The notes beneath the pieces were generated by a model, which was given only the letters and a program-made list of their open reading frames with translations, was not told the DNA's origin and did no database searches. Made by a program: the position numbers and the translations under genes. A DNA stretch of 64,000 nt from Oscheius sp. JU75 (Eukaryota > Nematoda > Chromadorea > Rhabditida > Rhabditidae): assembly GCA_037178855.1 (NCBI GenBank), contig JASJZC010000001.1, forward strand, positions 372,001-436,000, written 5' to 3'. This document shows, piece after piece, positions 24,442 to 35,100 of this stretch (the first letter of the stretch is position 1; the number at the start of each line of letters is the position of its first letter).

Positions 24442-26316
24442 ATGCCTTCTCGTCGCTTTGAGGACAAAGTTGTCGTCGTAACTGGTAGGTCATCAGTTCT
24501 AAGTGATCCCAGCTTTCAAAAAGATCGTTCCAACCCAGTTTGTGGGGCAAAGAGCATGCTTAAGTTGTTTCCGAGGTTTCGCGAACAGGAAAGTTACCAA
24601 ACGCGGGACTCGAACCCTACTCCTTTTGTTTTGCAGTCGGACCGCTAACCGACTGAGCTATAGTCTATTTCCAACGTCCAGCGGCACCTAAATTTGTACG
24701 CTGGTAGCTCAGTATTTGCGCGCAAAAGAAAAAAATTTCAAATTTTTGGATTTTCTCCATTTTCCGCATACTTTTTTACAATTTTTGACCGTGTATCCGA
24801 ATTCTAAGCATGCATAAACCTACTTGACAACAAATTTAGGGGAAAAATTACGTAAGAAAAGCACTGAAAATGACCAAAACATGTGAGCAGCGCCTCACTT
24901 TCGGCTTTCACGTTTTTTCATATGTTTTCCTGGCAGATTTTTTTTACAAAATGGCTGCCAAGTAGATTTATTTAGGACCTGAATCCGATGTCAATGCCGA
25001 AACAACTGAAAAATGGCTGTAAACACACAAAACTGACATACTGAGCCCGGGTTACTGTAATTTCCTCGCGAGACCTTTCGCATTCCACCTTTAAAGAATT
25101 CGTAAGTGCCGCTGGAGGTTGGAAATGGACTATATACAGTTCTGCAAGCTCGCGGCCTCTTTCTAGGCTGAGGTCGGCAACACGTGACTCTAGGGTGCTT
25201 GGCACACATCCAGAGCCAAGTGTGCAAGAGCTCAAGCAAAAGTAGGCACAGCTAGAGAATTGTACTCTTCTTCTCTTCCTAAGTCCATCTTCAGGTTCTA
25301 GCACCGGAATCGGCCGTGAAGCTGCCAAACTTTTTGCTGAAGAAGGAGCCAAAGTTACGTATTGTGGTAGAAATGCCACCTCTTTAAAAGTACAGTTTCT
25401 CGACCCCAAAAAATGCCAAGTTCTATAGGAAACCCGTGACCTGCTGCTCACAGTCGGAGCCGTCGAAAAGGATCTACTAGAGATTCAGGGTGATTTGACG
25501 AGTGAGGAGGTTCAGGACAGGGTCATCCAGGAAACTGTTGACCATTTTGGCCGGCTCGACATCTTGATCAACAATGCTGGCGGTGCAGCTCCGGACAACA
25601 CAAAGACCCAGGGTTTTGAGTCGGACATGGATGTTTACGACTATACCATGAATTTGAACCTGAGATGGTAAGTAATGGTCACTGTCACTGTCACTTTTCA
25701 GCGTTACTCGACTCACCCGGTTGGCTCTTCCCCACCTGGTCAAGAGTCAAGGAGAAGTCGTCATGGTTTCTAGCATTGCCGGACTTCCTTTCGCTGTAAG
25801 ACTTCCATAATATCTAGCAAAGCTATTCAGTTTCTCACAATTCCATACTATGCGATGACCAAGGCCGGTCTAAACCAGTTGACCAGGAGTCTAGCAGCTA
25901 TCTATGCTTCCCAGGGAGTCAGAATTAATTCTGTAAAGTAGGAACAGTTAAATTGATGAACAGATAATGAAAATTTTAGTCCTGGAATCGTCACTACGGA
26001 TATTATGAAAAAGCAGGGAGCTTCGGACACGGATATTGAGAAGGTAGTGACCCTCTGTTTTTCTGGCTCTTTACCTCTCGGTCTTTCTGTCTAGCAATGC
26101 CGTTGAGAGGGACATTTTCAGCTAGAGAAGAACCTCTGCTCCAACCCGGTAATGACCCCACTGGGGCGTGCTGGAACTTCCAGAGAGATAGCTGAAGCCA
26201 TTGCCTTCTTGGCTGATCGCAAGACCTCCAGCTACATCGTGGGACATTGTCTGGTGGTCGATGGAGGCTCCACTGTCATGACACCGGTTCTTTCCAATTA
26301 CAAATCTGATTATTAG
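24442..26316 (+). CDS. Classical short-chain dehydrogenase/reductase
   Basis: Eight exons: 24442-24484, 25295-25389, 25429-25667, 25702-25795, 25831-25937, 25980-26043, 26122-26316, with consistent phases. The N-terminal Rossmann motif TGxxxGIG is split by intron 1 and restored by splicing (VVVVTG then SSTGIGREAAKLFAEEGA). LDILINNAGGAAP is the NNAG motif, VMVSSIAGLPFA provides the catalytic serine, and YYAMTKAGLNQLTRSLA gives the YxxxK pair. SVNPGIVTTDI and VVDGG near the end are typical of the family. The protein is about 280 residues and likely NADP-dependent; the substrate cannot be told. An upstream in-frame ATG at 24397 would add 15 residues; I prefer 24442 because it starts right at the conserved fold. 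The 810-bp intron 1 carries a tRNA-like sequence. Confidence 0.92.
24595..24668 (-). tRNA. tRNA-like sequence (Cys-like GCA anticodon), probably degenerate
   Basis: On the minus strand the sequence runs ACTATAGCTCAGTCGGTTAG, then CGACTGCAAAA around a GCA triplet, then GGGTTCGAGTCCCGCG. The A-box (TAGCTCAGTCGG) and B-box (GGTTCGAGTCC) are excellent. The anticodon stem and the acceptor ends (near 24667 and 24596) pair poorly. This may be a tRNA pseudogene or the head of a SINE, lying antisense in intron 1 of the dehydrogenase gene. Confidence 0.5.
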
Positions 26317-26399
26317 AAGGAATATAAAAGAATAGGGATCTGTTTCGTAAAGTTTCTGTTTGTTCATGTCTGACAGGCATCAGCTCAACATCCAGAGCT

Positions 26400-27016
26400 G
26401 GAGATAGAGACCGAACACTCTTAGTCTACCCTCCGAAGGCCTTGATCGGGATTTGGAAAGCCGGGTAGTGGAGACTAAAAGTGGTATCTGGAGATAGGAG
26501 ATTGGGGGTTGGAAGTTTTAAAACATTGACATATTGCTATGCTTTTGCCAAACTACTTATTCCTAAACGTCTTCCAGTAGTCAAACTTCGACAATGATGT
26601 CTTCCCATAGAGGTCAAGTAGACACTTGCTAAGACTGCCTGCAATCGGTAGAACCTCTTGATCATATCCTTAAAGCAGACTTGTCGAAGCTCGGTGTTCA
26701 GAGACGAGTACAGATCAATGAACTTGTCGTAAAGGGGTCTAGGTAGATTTTACATTCCTTCCCGCTGACAGATACCGGCAAAGAGTAGAGAATTAGTAAA
26801 AGACAGTGTAACTATGGGGGAGCGAGCTGCAATGGGGGGCTAGAGATTGAACAGGATAAGAACAGGATGATGCGATGTTTTCTCAAATCGGATATCAGAT
26901 GTTCTATAGAATGAGCTCACTGTTCAGTAAAAATCTTTTGACGAGCTTGCCCACAGGGATAGGGATACAGTACTCTGTTGTCTAACACAGGGACAGAGAC
27001 AGAAGAAAAAGTCTGG
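26400..27016. other. Mobile-element-derived region with frameshifted coding remnant
   Basis: On the minus strand about 26570-26750 reads YDKFIDLYSSLNTELRQV in one frame, then DLYGKTSLSKFDYW in another, as expected of a decayed open frame. I do not recognise the parent protein. It is close to the Helitron helicase remnant and may belong to the same mobile-element zone. Confidence 0.35.
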
Positions 27017-27225
27017 TTGCCTTCCCTAGAGGGAAGGCTGTTCCAAAATTTCTTTCAACCTCTACCAGAGCAGGGTCGGAAGCATTGTAATACCTCAAAC
27101 TTGGGTAATTAAACCGACGAATGGGCACGCTGCCTGGCTATGAGGAGGACTGGGTGGAGAGATGGATCGGGAGAGGCCAGAGGTTTCTGGGTCAGAGACG
27201 GAGAGGAACCTCGGTCGACAACTGA
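27017..27225 (-). repeat. Repeat R1 (likely Helitron 3' region), copy 1
   Basis: In reverse complement it runs from GTCGACCGAGGTTCCTCTCC to a hairpin, GCCTTCCCTCTAGGGAAGGC. The same ~200 bp occur at 28395, 44555 and 49385. Here it directly follows the end of a Helitron-type helicase frame on the same strand; the helicase frame even ends inside R1 (stop at about 27192). Confidence 0.75.
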
Positions 27226-27935
27226 GCCTTTCGAGTTTTAAACCAATCTACAAAGTGAAAATCCTTTCTTGGGAAACAGCGTCTTCTAAAGGATACGGGC
27301 CACCACGACATTAGTAGACTTGATCCTTTCTCCATCAATCTGAATTTTGAGTCCGGCAGCAGACTTGGCACTGGACAGAACGACGTAGAGTTGGCCGTGG
27401 CTGAAGAACTCTTTGGGAAGATAGACTTCAACTTTCTTGAGAGATTGACGCTGGCTCTTGTTGGTCATCTTTTTTTTTGAAAGCTAGTTTGAAACGAAAC
27501 CGGCGAAACTCGAAATAAAACTCATTCTATTGTCTTTGGTCGACTTGAGGTGCACTCACGGAGGACAGTACCCAAGGTACTAAGTACCTGGAAAGACATA
27601 CTGAACTCGTCAATAATGTACACATCTTGTTCCTTTAGCAGTTGTCCGTCTGCTATGTAGGACATACGCTACTGCTCTCGCAGTTGTTGTTCATGTTCAA
27701 TTTGAACAGAGAACTGGCAGTTCTGCCACTGGGAAGAAGGTTGGCTGTAGTTCCACTTCATGCACTGCAGGTGACATACTTGCAGCGATGCTTGAGAAGA
27801 TGGGAGATCTTTTCGTATCGTAGCAGAACATCTTGCCCATTCCTCCAAGATCATCGATTAACACCAACTGTTCTGATCCGCATCGACAGCTTCTTTCCTC
27901 ACAGAACTTCCAATCCGTCAAAGAGACTTCCATAT
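27192..27935 (-). pseudogene. Helitron Pif1-like helicase remnant
   Basis: Reading the minus strand from 27935 down, pieces of a Pif1-family helicase appear in the expected order but in different frames. A degenerate P-loop (LGGMGKMFCYDT, about 27830) comes first, then DVYIIDEFSMSFQ (about 27585-27640, the DEAD-like motif II), then MTNKSQRQSLKKVEVYLP followed by FSHGQLYVVLSSAKS (about 27330-27465), the C-terminal motif of Helitron helicases. Frame breaks and a missing Rep domain show it is dead. Copies of R1 flank it in opposite orientation. Confidence 0.72.
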
Positions 27936-28394
27936 TTGGCTTACTTTTTATCCAAGCACGTTATACGCATTACATTTGTTGAAGATTTACCACTGCTGTG
28001 AATATGTTCTCCAAGTACGCGCAGAAATCCTAAGATACGACAAAATGTTCATCTAGGTCTTATGCCAAAGCACAACTCCTCTAACAGGAGCGAACGCTCT
28101 CGTCGGTCTCTACAGTCAGAACTGAATTGTTATTAACTACACTCTTACTAATTGCCTACCTTTTTGAAACAAAGAACTTTTTGTTTTGCTTTGTTTTCTG
28201 TTTCCTTGTTTTCGTAGTCCCGGATAAACAAACAGACACACATACAAATATAAACAGAACCACAGACGCCATAGAACTTTAGTACTAGAGATTGTGAAAA
28301 TGGAAGCATTTTTACAAAGAGTGTTCGACTACTATCTAACACAATTTAAGCCCTTTTTTCCGTATCCAGGGTTTATTGGCAACTGTTCCTCTCT

Positions 28395-28590
28395 GTTTCT
28401 GACCTAGAACACTCTGGCTTCTGCCGAGCCATCTCTCTACCCAGACCTACTAATAGTCAGGCAGCGAACCCAATCGTCGGTTTAGTTACCCAACTTTGAG
28501 GTATTACAATGCTTTCGACCCTGCTCTGGTAGAGGTTGAAAAAAAATTTTGGAGTAGCCTTCCCCAATGGAAAGGCAACAATATTCTTTC
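28395..28590 (+). repeat. Repeat R1, copy 2
   Basis: It matches the R1 consensus (TTACCCAA-TTTGAGGTATTACAATG, CGACCCTGCTCTGGTAGAGG), with a terminal hairpin decayed to CCTTCCCCAATGGAAAGG. It lies inverted relative to copy 1 and on the other side of the helicase remnant. Confidence 0.7.
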
Positions 28591-28669
28591 TTCTGTCTCG
28601 GTTTCTGTACCTGTGAAGTTGTCCCTGTCAGCTGTCGTCTGTTCTATGGGGCCAGAGGTCTGTAACCAT

Positions 28670-28800
28670 CAACTGTTTTTCGCTCCAGACATTGTGGAAA
28701 AAAGTTCAACAGAAGATTTTCTTATGTTTGCTCACTAACTCTCAGCCGACGACCCGGTGCCAGGTCACTCCAGTCAAACAATGCCACGGTATCTCCTTCT
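28670..28800 (+). pseudogene. Duplicate of the epoxide-hydrolase promoter and first seven codons
   Basis: These bases match 40499-40641 closely, including the block from CTTATGTTTGCTCACTAACT through GTGCCAGGTCACTCCAGTCA and the start codon (28781) with the codons for MPRYLLL. The match stops abruptly at 28800, after which the sequence becomes an intron shared with the Ly6-type gene. It is therefore a captured gene fragment and not an exon of a working hydrolase. Confidence 0.85.
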
Positions 28801-29224
28801 GCAAGCTTTTGCTTCATGTTAGTCTTTTCAAATTTATTTTTTCCGTCGTGCGACCCTCCTAACAATCGTAGCAGTTGACCTTTGTTAGCCCAGGGGTCTT
28901 GTCTGAAGTTGGGCCACCTAGCCCTGAGGCTCACCAATTATTCTGCAAAGTTTGAGGTCTATCCGACATGTAATCGCTGAAAAAAAGTGTTTCGTCAAAT
29001 CTGATTTTCGACCAAGTTTGATCCATTGTATCTCGATCATTTTTTGAGATTTTTTTGAGATTTCCAAATAGACTCGAAAACACCTGATTGGTTCTGTGTA
29101 GAACGTGGCAAAAACGAATTTTGCGAGCTTATCTATGCTCCGAGTTTGCGTCAGGTGCGTAAGCGACTGACTGGTTTAGAGAGTGCCGTATGTATGGCAT
29201 TCCGAATGAAACCATAATATTGCA

Positions 29225-29985
29225 GGCAAACGACGACGGTCGGAAATAACACCTACCGCCGTCTAGCAGACTGTGACTACAACTACAACACAATGTGTAT
29301 ATTTCCCGGGTGCACGACCCAGGGAAGTACCGAGACTTGCTGCTGAAGGACCAACTACTGCAATGATCCTTCTGCCCTAGTCGTACCAACTACTGCACCT
29401 ATGGTTAGGTCGTCAGGATACCCTGCAACGGCCAATCTGAACTGTTACTTCGATGTATCGAGTAAGTGTGACAGTGACAGTTATTGTCAAACGTTTTTAG
29501 CCTACAACAACCATTACGACTCGTATAATGAGAGGCGCGTACAGTGTCCTTACCTTACAAGCTTTTGCTTCATGTTAGTCTTTTGAAATTTATTTTTTTT
29601 CGTCGTGAGACTCTCCTAACAATCGTAGCGGGGGACCTTCGTTTGCCCAGGGTCTTGACACGAAATTATTGTGAACTGGCGCGTCTTCAGGTTTCAGCTC
29701 GAAATATCTATAATATTGCAGGCAAACGACGACTCTTGAAAATCACATCGCCCGCGTAGCAGACTGTGATTACAACAGAATGTGTGTAGTTTCCGGATGC
29801 TATACTCAGGGAGCTATCGAGACTTGCTGCTGTAGGAACAACTACTGCAATGATCCTTCTGCCGTAGCCTTACTACCTACTGCAATTACCCTTCAGCCTC
29901 ACAACTCTGCAGCACCTCAGTCGTCAGGATTCTCTGCAGCACTGCCAATAATCTTCACCGTGCTATCTTATGCCCTTTTGAAATA
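29225..29985 (+). pseudogene. Two-domain Ly6-like GPI-anchored protein gene with in-frame TGA
   Basis: Exon b of domain 1 (from about 29225) reads QTTTVGNNTYRRLADCDY, MCIFPGCTTQGSTETCC, then TGA, then RTNYCNDPSA. The frame continues through PTTAPMVRSSGYPATANLN into domain 2 exon a (LNCYFDVSS, a 39-nt intron at about 29462-29500, then YNNHYDSYNERRVQCPY). Domain 2 exon b starts about 29721 with QTTTLENHIARVADCDY and reads GCYTQGAIETCCCRNNYCND. The protein ends with a hydrophobic GPI-type signal (FSAALPIIFTVLSYALLK). The CC...NYCN ending is typical of three-finger/Ly6 domains. TGA replaces the TGT (Cys) codon of the second copy. Exon a of domain 1 appears lost, replaced by the epoxide-hydrolase fragment. 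Domain 2 could still be expressed alone. Confidence 0.6.
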
Positions 29986-30236
29986 AAAAGCATGTTTGCC
30001 TAGACGTGTTAACAGCTCGTCTAGGCAGACGGCTTAACAGCTCGTAGTTCTCTGACTGTCATCTTTGAGAGGGAAGAGTTCCAAAAATCAGCACAGACAC
30101 AGAGAGACAGAGGGACAAAGGGACAGAGATACAGAAAGGTACTCGGACTGCATATTGTTTCATGTAAGTTGGTTTGCGAGTTAAATCAGAGAGACAGAGA
30201 GATACTAGTTTTCTTCCTCCCGAGATCAAGACATTT

Positions 30237-30688
30237 TTTGCCACTGACGAGTTACGCCCTGAGACCCGATTGCTTCCAAGTCCTCTCAATGTTTTCTCAC
30301 TATATTTTGCTACAAAGTATACATATGAGTGGAGGAAGTATAGTTTTTATGAGCTCTTCACGGTTGGTACATTATCCAAAGGGTCTATCCTTCTTACAAC
30401 TAGACCTCTCAACTTCTCCAATCCGATCAGTCGACAGATCTTCCTCATCCCCGAGAACAGAACTTGTTCCAGTTCAATGAAGAATCAGAGGAGTTTGTTT
30501 CAAAGTAAAACCTTGGGTGTAGCCTTTCAGAGTTTGCAGATATTTCTACTACACTTTCAAAGCCTGTGGACTGTCCTCCTATAATCATTAGACCTATCCA
30601 ACGGCCAGAGTCATTTACTAAACAAGGGATACTGTATCATGTATACAGTCCGATACCAGAAGAGTGGTCAATTGGTCTCTGGGAATAG
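30237..30688 (+). pseudogene. Degenerate coding remnant, unknown
   Basis: Protein-like stretches exist in shifting frames: KTFFATDELRPETRLL (about 30228-30275), DLPHPREQNLFQFNEESEEF (about 30436-30495) and RPESFTKQGILYHVYSPIP (about 30604-30665), ending at a TAG. No splice model joins all three, so a frameshifted remnant of a gene or element is more likely. I do not recognise the source. Confidence 0.3.
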
Positions 30689-30962
30689 GGCACAGTGTAT
30701 TGCGAAGTTTTTCTTTCAAGGAGGGAGGGCTGTAAGTTTTCGAAAGACAGAGACAGACTGGGTTTTATTGGTTTAAGCCGAAGAGTTCGACATTTTGCCA
30801 GCAGCTGGAAGTCTGGTAGCCAAACTCTCGTCTCTTCTTGGAGCCATCGGAATAATAGCCACTACACAGTTTTCCAGTATCACTGACGATTTTCACACCG
30901 AAAGCGGCGGCTTCAAAATCGAGCTCGACGTCTTTCTGAAGGACAGACGACGAACATGTGAC

Positions 30963-31944
30963 CTTACTAGGGAAGAATTTTAGTTGTCCGCGAGATATCG
31001 AAACGAGGTAGGTGTCATTTGAAAGGGCATCGAAAATGATGGTGTTTCCTAATTTTCAGCTGCGGAATGGATGTCTGCTGTCCTCTGGTGCTTTTCCCGT
31101 TTCCAGATTTTGAGCTGAATTAGCGCTCTTGGACTTGGATATCCAGTGCTTCTTTCAGCACAAGTGACCAAGTGGTGCAGTGTCTAAGCGCTCCGCTGAA
31201 AAACTTTTAGTTTTCGGTTCGAATCCTCTCCTCGGAAAACATTTTTATTCACTCATTTCAAAAGTATTTAGTTTTTTTCGTTGCTTTTTTTACTGCTAAA
31301 AGCTAGAAAATCTTTATAGTCGACCCTTTCTCTCACTGAATACAAAAATCCCTTTTCCTAACTTTTTTCTGATATAGTTCGCGCGTTCAAACTCGTTTTT
31401 CGGGACGAAGAAATGCTTTTCCGGCCTGGCTATGCTTTGCAAAGTTGTAGAACAGATCAAGGGCTACAACTTTGCCACGCAAAAAAACCTTTTCTTTAGT
31501 CAAACTGGCTGTGAAATTGTGCGATACTAGTCGTCACAGTGCTATCCGAAAAAGGGATTTTTGTATTCAGTGAGAGAAAGGGTCGACTATAAAGATTTTC
31601 TAGCTTTTAGCAGTAAAAAAAAGCAACGAAAAAAACTAAATACTTTTGAAATGAGTGAATAAAAATGTTTTCCGAGGAGAGGATTCGAACCGAAAACTAA
31701 AAGTTTTTCAGCGGAGCGCTTAGGCATTGCACCACTTGGTCACTTGTGCTGAAAGAAGCACTGGATATTCAAGTCCAAGAGCGCTAATTCAGCTCAAAAT
31801 CTGGAAACGAGAAAAGCTCCAGAGGACAGCAGAAATCCATTCCGCAGCTGAAAATTAGGAAACACCATCATTTTCGATGCCCTTTCAAATGACACCTACC
31901 TCGTTTCGATATCTCGCGGACAACTAAAATTCTTCCCTAGTAAG
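30963..31944. repeat. Long inverted repeat (fold-back element), arms ~394 bp, loop ~193 bp
   Basis: The left arm 30963-31356 and right arm 31550-31944 are reverse complements with only scattered mismatches (for example TCTAAGCGCTCC against GGAGCGCTTAGGC). Each arm contains a tRNA-like stretch (GTGGTGCAGTGTCTAAGCGC ... TCGGTTCGAATCCTCTCC, about 31168-31240). The loop holds the palindromic TTTGCAAAGTTGTAG motif. Transcription would give a long hairpin RNA. Confidence 0.9.
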
Positions 31945-32146
31945 TTTAGTTCTCAGGGATAAAAGCTCAAAGGTATTCAACAAAGCTGTTTTTGCCGCTG
32001 CAACACACTCGGTTCGCAATTTCCACTGCAGCCAATTTTCTTGACTGTGTTTGCGCAGGGAAGACTTTATCGCTAAGACACTTCGTTCCACGCCTAATCT
32101 ATACAACTGCAGCAAGGAGACGAGGACCAGCCACAAGGCTCCTAAA

Positions 32147-35100
32147 ATGGAACATATGTACGATAAAAACCGGTTTCCCGATCCACCTGAAGAGGTTTTA
32201 CAACGGCATCCGTACATTGTAAGTGCTTCTTTTTATTTTAACCTTCTTTTCAGCTGTGCTTAGCAGTGAATAAAGAAGATTGGGAGGAACTGAAAAATGA
32301 CCCATACGGCTCCGAAGTTGAGCTGTTTGCACCAATATTCAATCCGCCGTATGATGCAGTACCATGCTATGATAAACCATGGATGGAACACTGTTTTCGT
32401 GTTGGTAATTTACCTGCAATACACGTGTACTGCTCCAAAAAGCTCGAAGACCTGCGAATTGTTTCGATTTTCCGATATGACAATTAGCAGATTTTCAGGT
32501 TACAGTAGAAGAATTTAAAGCCTTATGGAATCAAGTTTGCAATGCTCAAATGTTGGATATAAAGCGGAGTGCATGGAAATATTAGGTAATAGTTCGGCAG
32601 GCTCCCCCCTTTCGTTTAAATTTTTGGCGCGCTTTTACAATATCGCTCAGAATAGGTTTTTCTGATGAAATTTACCAACTTTTTCAGTTTTTGACAGCTT
32701 TTACCGAATCCAGCGTGTAAAAAAACCACCTAGAATGTAAGAAAAGTGAAAAAACTACGGAAAAGAACGAGTTATTCGAGGTTTGTCTCAAACTTAGTTC
32801 TCTGATTTCCCTGTTATTTATGACGTTTTGCATGTTCTAAAGGGTTCTTTTTGCACGCTGGATTTGATAAACGCAGTTAGAAACTGGAAAAATTAATAAA
32901 TTTTATGAGAAAAACACGATTTTAGACGAAGGGGGGCAACTACCGTAATTTTTGACTTGAAGGGGGGAGCCTGCCGAACTATTACCAAATATTACATTAA
33001 AAAAAAAAGGAAAAAAAAGGAAACCATTGATAACGGGTATAGACAAATGGATGAAGATATCTGCTGTTCTGAAAGAAAGTTATCGGATTGTTTACTGCAC
33101 AGCAGTTGTGGAGCTTGTAGAAAAAGTGGTATTTCAGCGTGTAATTGTCACCAAAAATGTTTATCAGACTTTGCTGAAATGCTATGAATATTCTCATTTT
33201 CTCCGACTGTTCGACTTCGTGAAGGCAAGTCTATCAGCTATTGCAAGCATGCAAATGTTCAAATGCGAAGAATCACGAAAATACTATTCATTGTTTAAGG
33301 TAAATTGAATCCTACAGTAAACCGAATGATTTTAAAGATATGGATAGTAGCTGTGGACAAACTCTATACACAATATTCTGGAATTCTTGATATTATAGAT
33401 GAATCGAGCACTGAGAATCTGCTAGGTCTTCCAGAAAACGTCATCAGCTACACTCAAACAGAACTAAAGTTGCTTCACAAGTTAACAGTTAGGGGTTTTG
33501 AAATTTTCGACTTTTATCTTTCAGAAAGAAAATCTCCGCCGTGTTCAAGTGAAAAGAAGGGTAGAATCTATGCTGGAAGTTTTTCTCAGGGAAGATGGGA
33601 GAAATATCAACGACATGGGGGAATATCTACACTTCGACTTGTTGGGGCCGAAGGATTACTTCTTGGTCTTCAATACAACTAGGGAGTTTTTAGATTACGA
33701 GCGTTCCGAAAGTTCGGGAAGTTTTCTAGCAAAACCATGTTTTACACGCTTTTAGGACAAATTCATAGATACGAAGTGCTCCCATGCCTTTTCACAGTTG
33801 TTGAAATTGGTACCAGCTCTGCCTCTTGTTTTGCGCAATCGTTTCTCGGTAAGTCAAAGGAGCTGGTACCCCCCTCCCCCTGGCCTGGATGCCCGAGAAA
33901 TGTGGTACTCGTTTACGACAGTTTCCAGAGAATAATTCCTCAAACTGTGGCTATCGAGCTGCCACCAAACGACGTTGCAGACAAGCCATCCAGCGATAAT
34001 TGGTTGTTAAAACGCCTTTTGAAAGAATTTGTGGATTTTATTTGGAGAAATGGTTACAATCACTATTATTACAAGAAGCAGGGACTTGACGCGTATATGT
34101 CGCTAAATACACTAAACACACTAGTTTACAAGGATGTTGAGCGTAAGACATTAAAGCCAAGCATTAAGAAAAATCTGTTAAGAACAAACATCCAAGAATC
34201 TTCTTCCGTACTTACAACCAGTCAATAGTTTGAGTGATCAAGATCTGGTTGATTTAGGTCGAAATTGGAATAGTGGATATATCGACGAACAATACATACC
34301 AATGATTGAAACCGATACTTTTTACAGAATGGTCTTCGAGGAGCGTTCAGAGGTTTGAATGACTTTGATTCAATCACGGTTTAGTAGATCAAATTCTTAC
34401 ATGGAGAGCGACTTTACGCCCTAGCTGATCACCTAAGATTTGTTGAAGAGACCAGAAATCGTTTCCCTGAATACAGTGAAGTGAGTTGTGTCGCGCCGAA
34501 ACCAGAAACTTTTATTGTAGAGAGCCTGTGAAATGTTCTGTAAAGAGACAAATAGTACCTTGAACATTGGGTCGCTGCTCATCTACTTCCATGTAACGTT
34601 TAAAAGTAACAAAGTAAACTTTGCATGATTATAGGTCCTGAAAGAGTACATGAAAAATGAACAAATCGAACGTTTGGAGGAAAAACTTCGGCAACGCCTA
34701 CAAGCAGAAGAAACTTTTCTGGAGTATTTATATGATCCCGACCAGATGCAACATGCAAACATCAGAAAATGGATTGAAGATTATCCATATGTATTCTTTC
34801 AGTCATTTGTAAAAGTTTTTCTGGTAAGTTTCGTCACCCGCCTTTGATTTTAAATAGTTTCATACCCAACGTGATCAGAGAAAAGAGCAGCAGAAGTGTA
34901 TAAATCGACTTGTGGATACTCTCGAGTCCTTTCCGAAGCTGAAAGAACTTCTGACTCGACAAAGAATCTCCCCCAAGATGTACTTTCACGAGGTAATTAT
35001 TGGTGAAAAAAACTGATCAATAAGATAGTTTCTCTACAAAAAACTGACGACATCGAAAAAAAATGTGCCCTTGGAGCAGCTGAAGCGTATTTGCAGCAGC

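Noticed and set aside
31924-32217. 97-codon minus frame ending LTREEF
   Set aside because: Its end lies in the arm of the inverted repeat and is shared with a frame at 30795-30983; both are by-products of the repeat.
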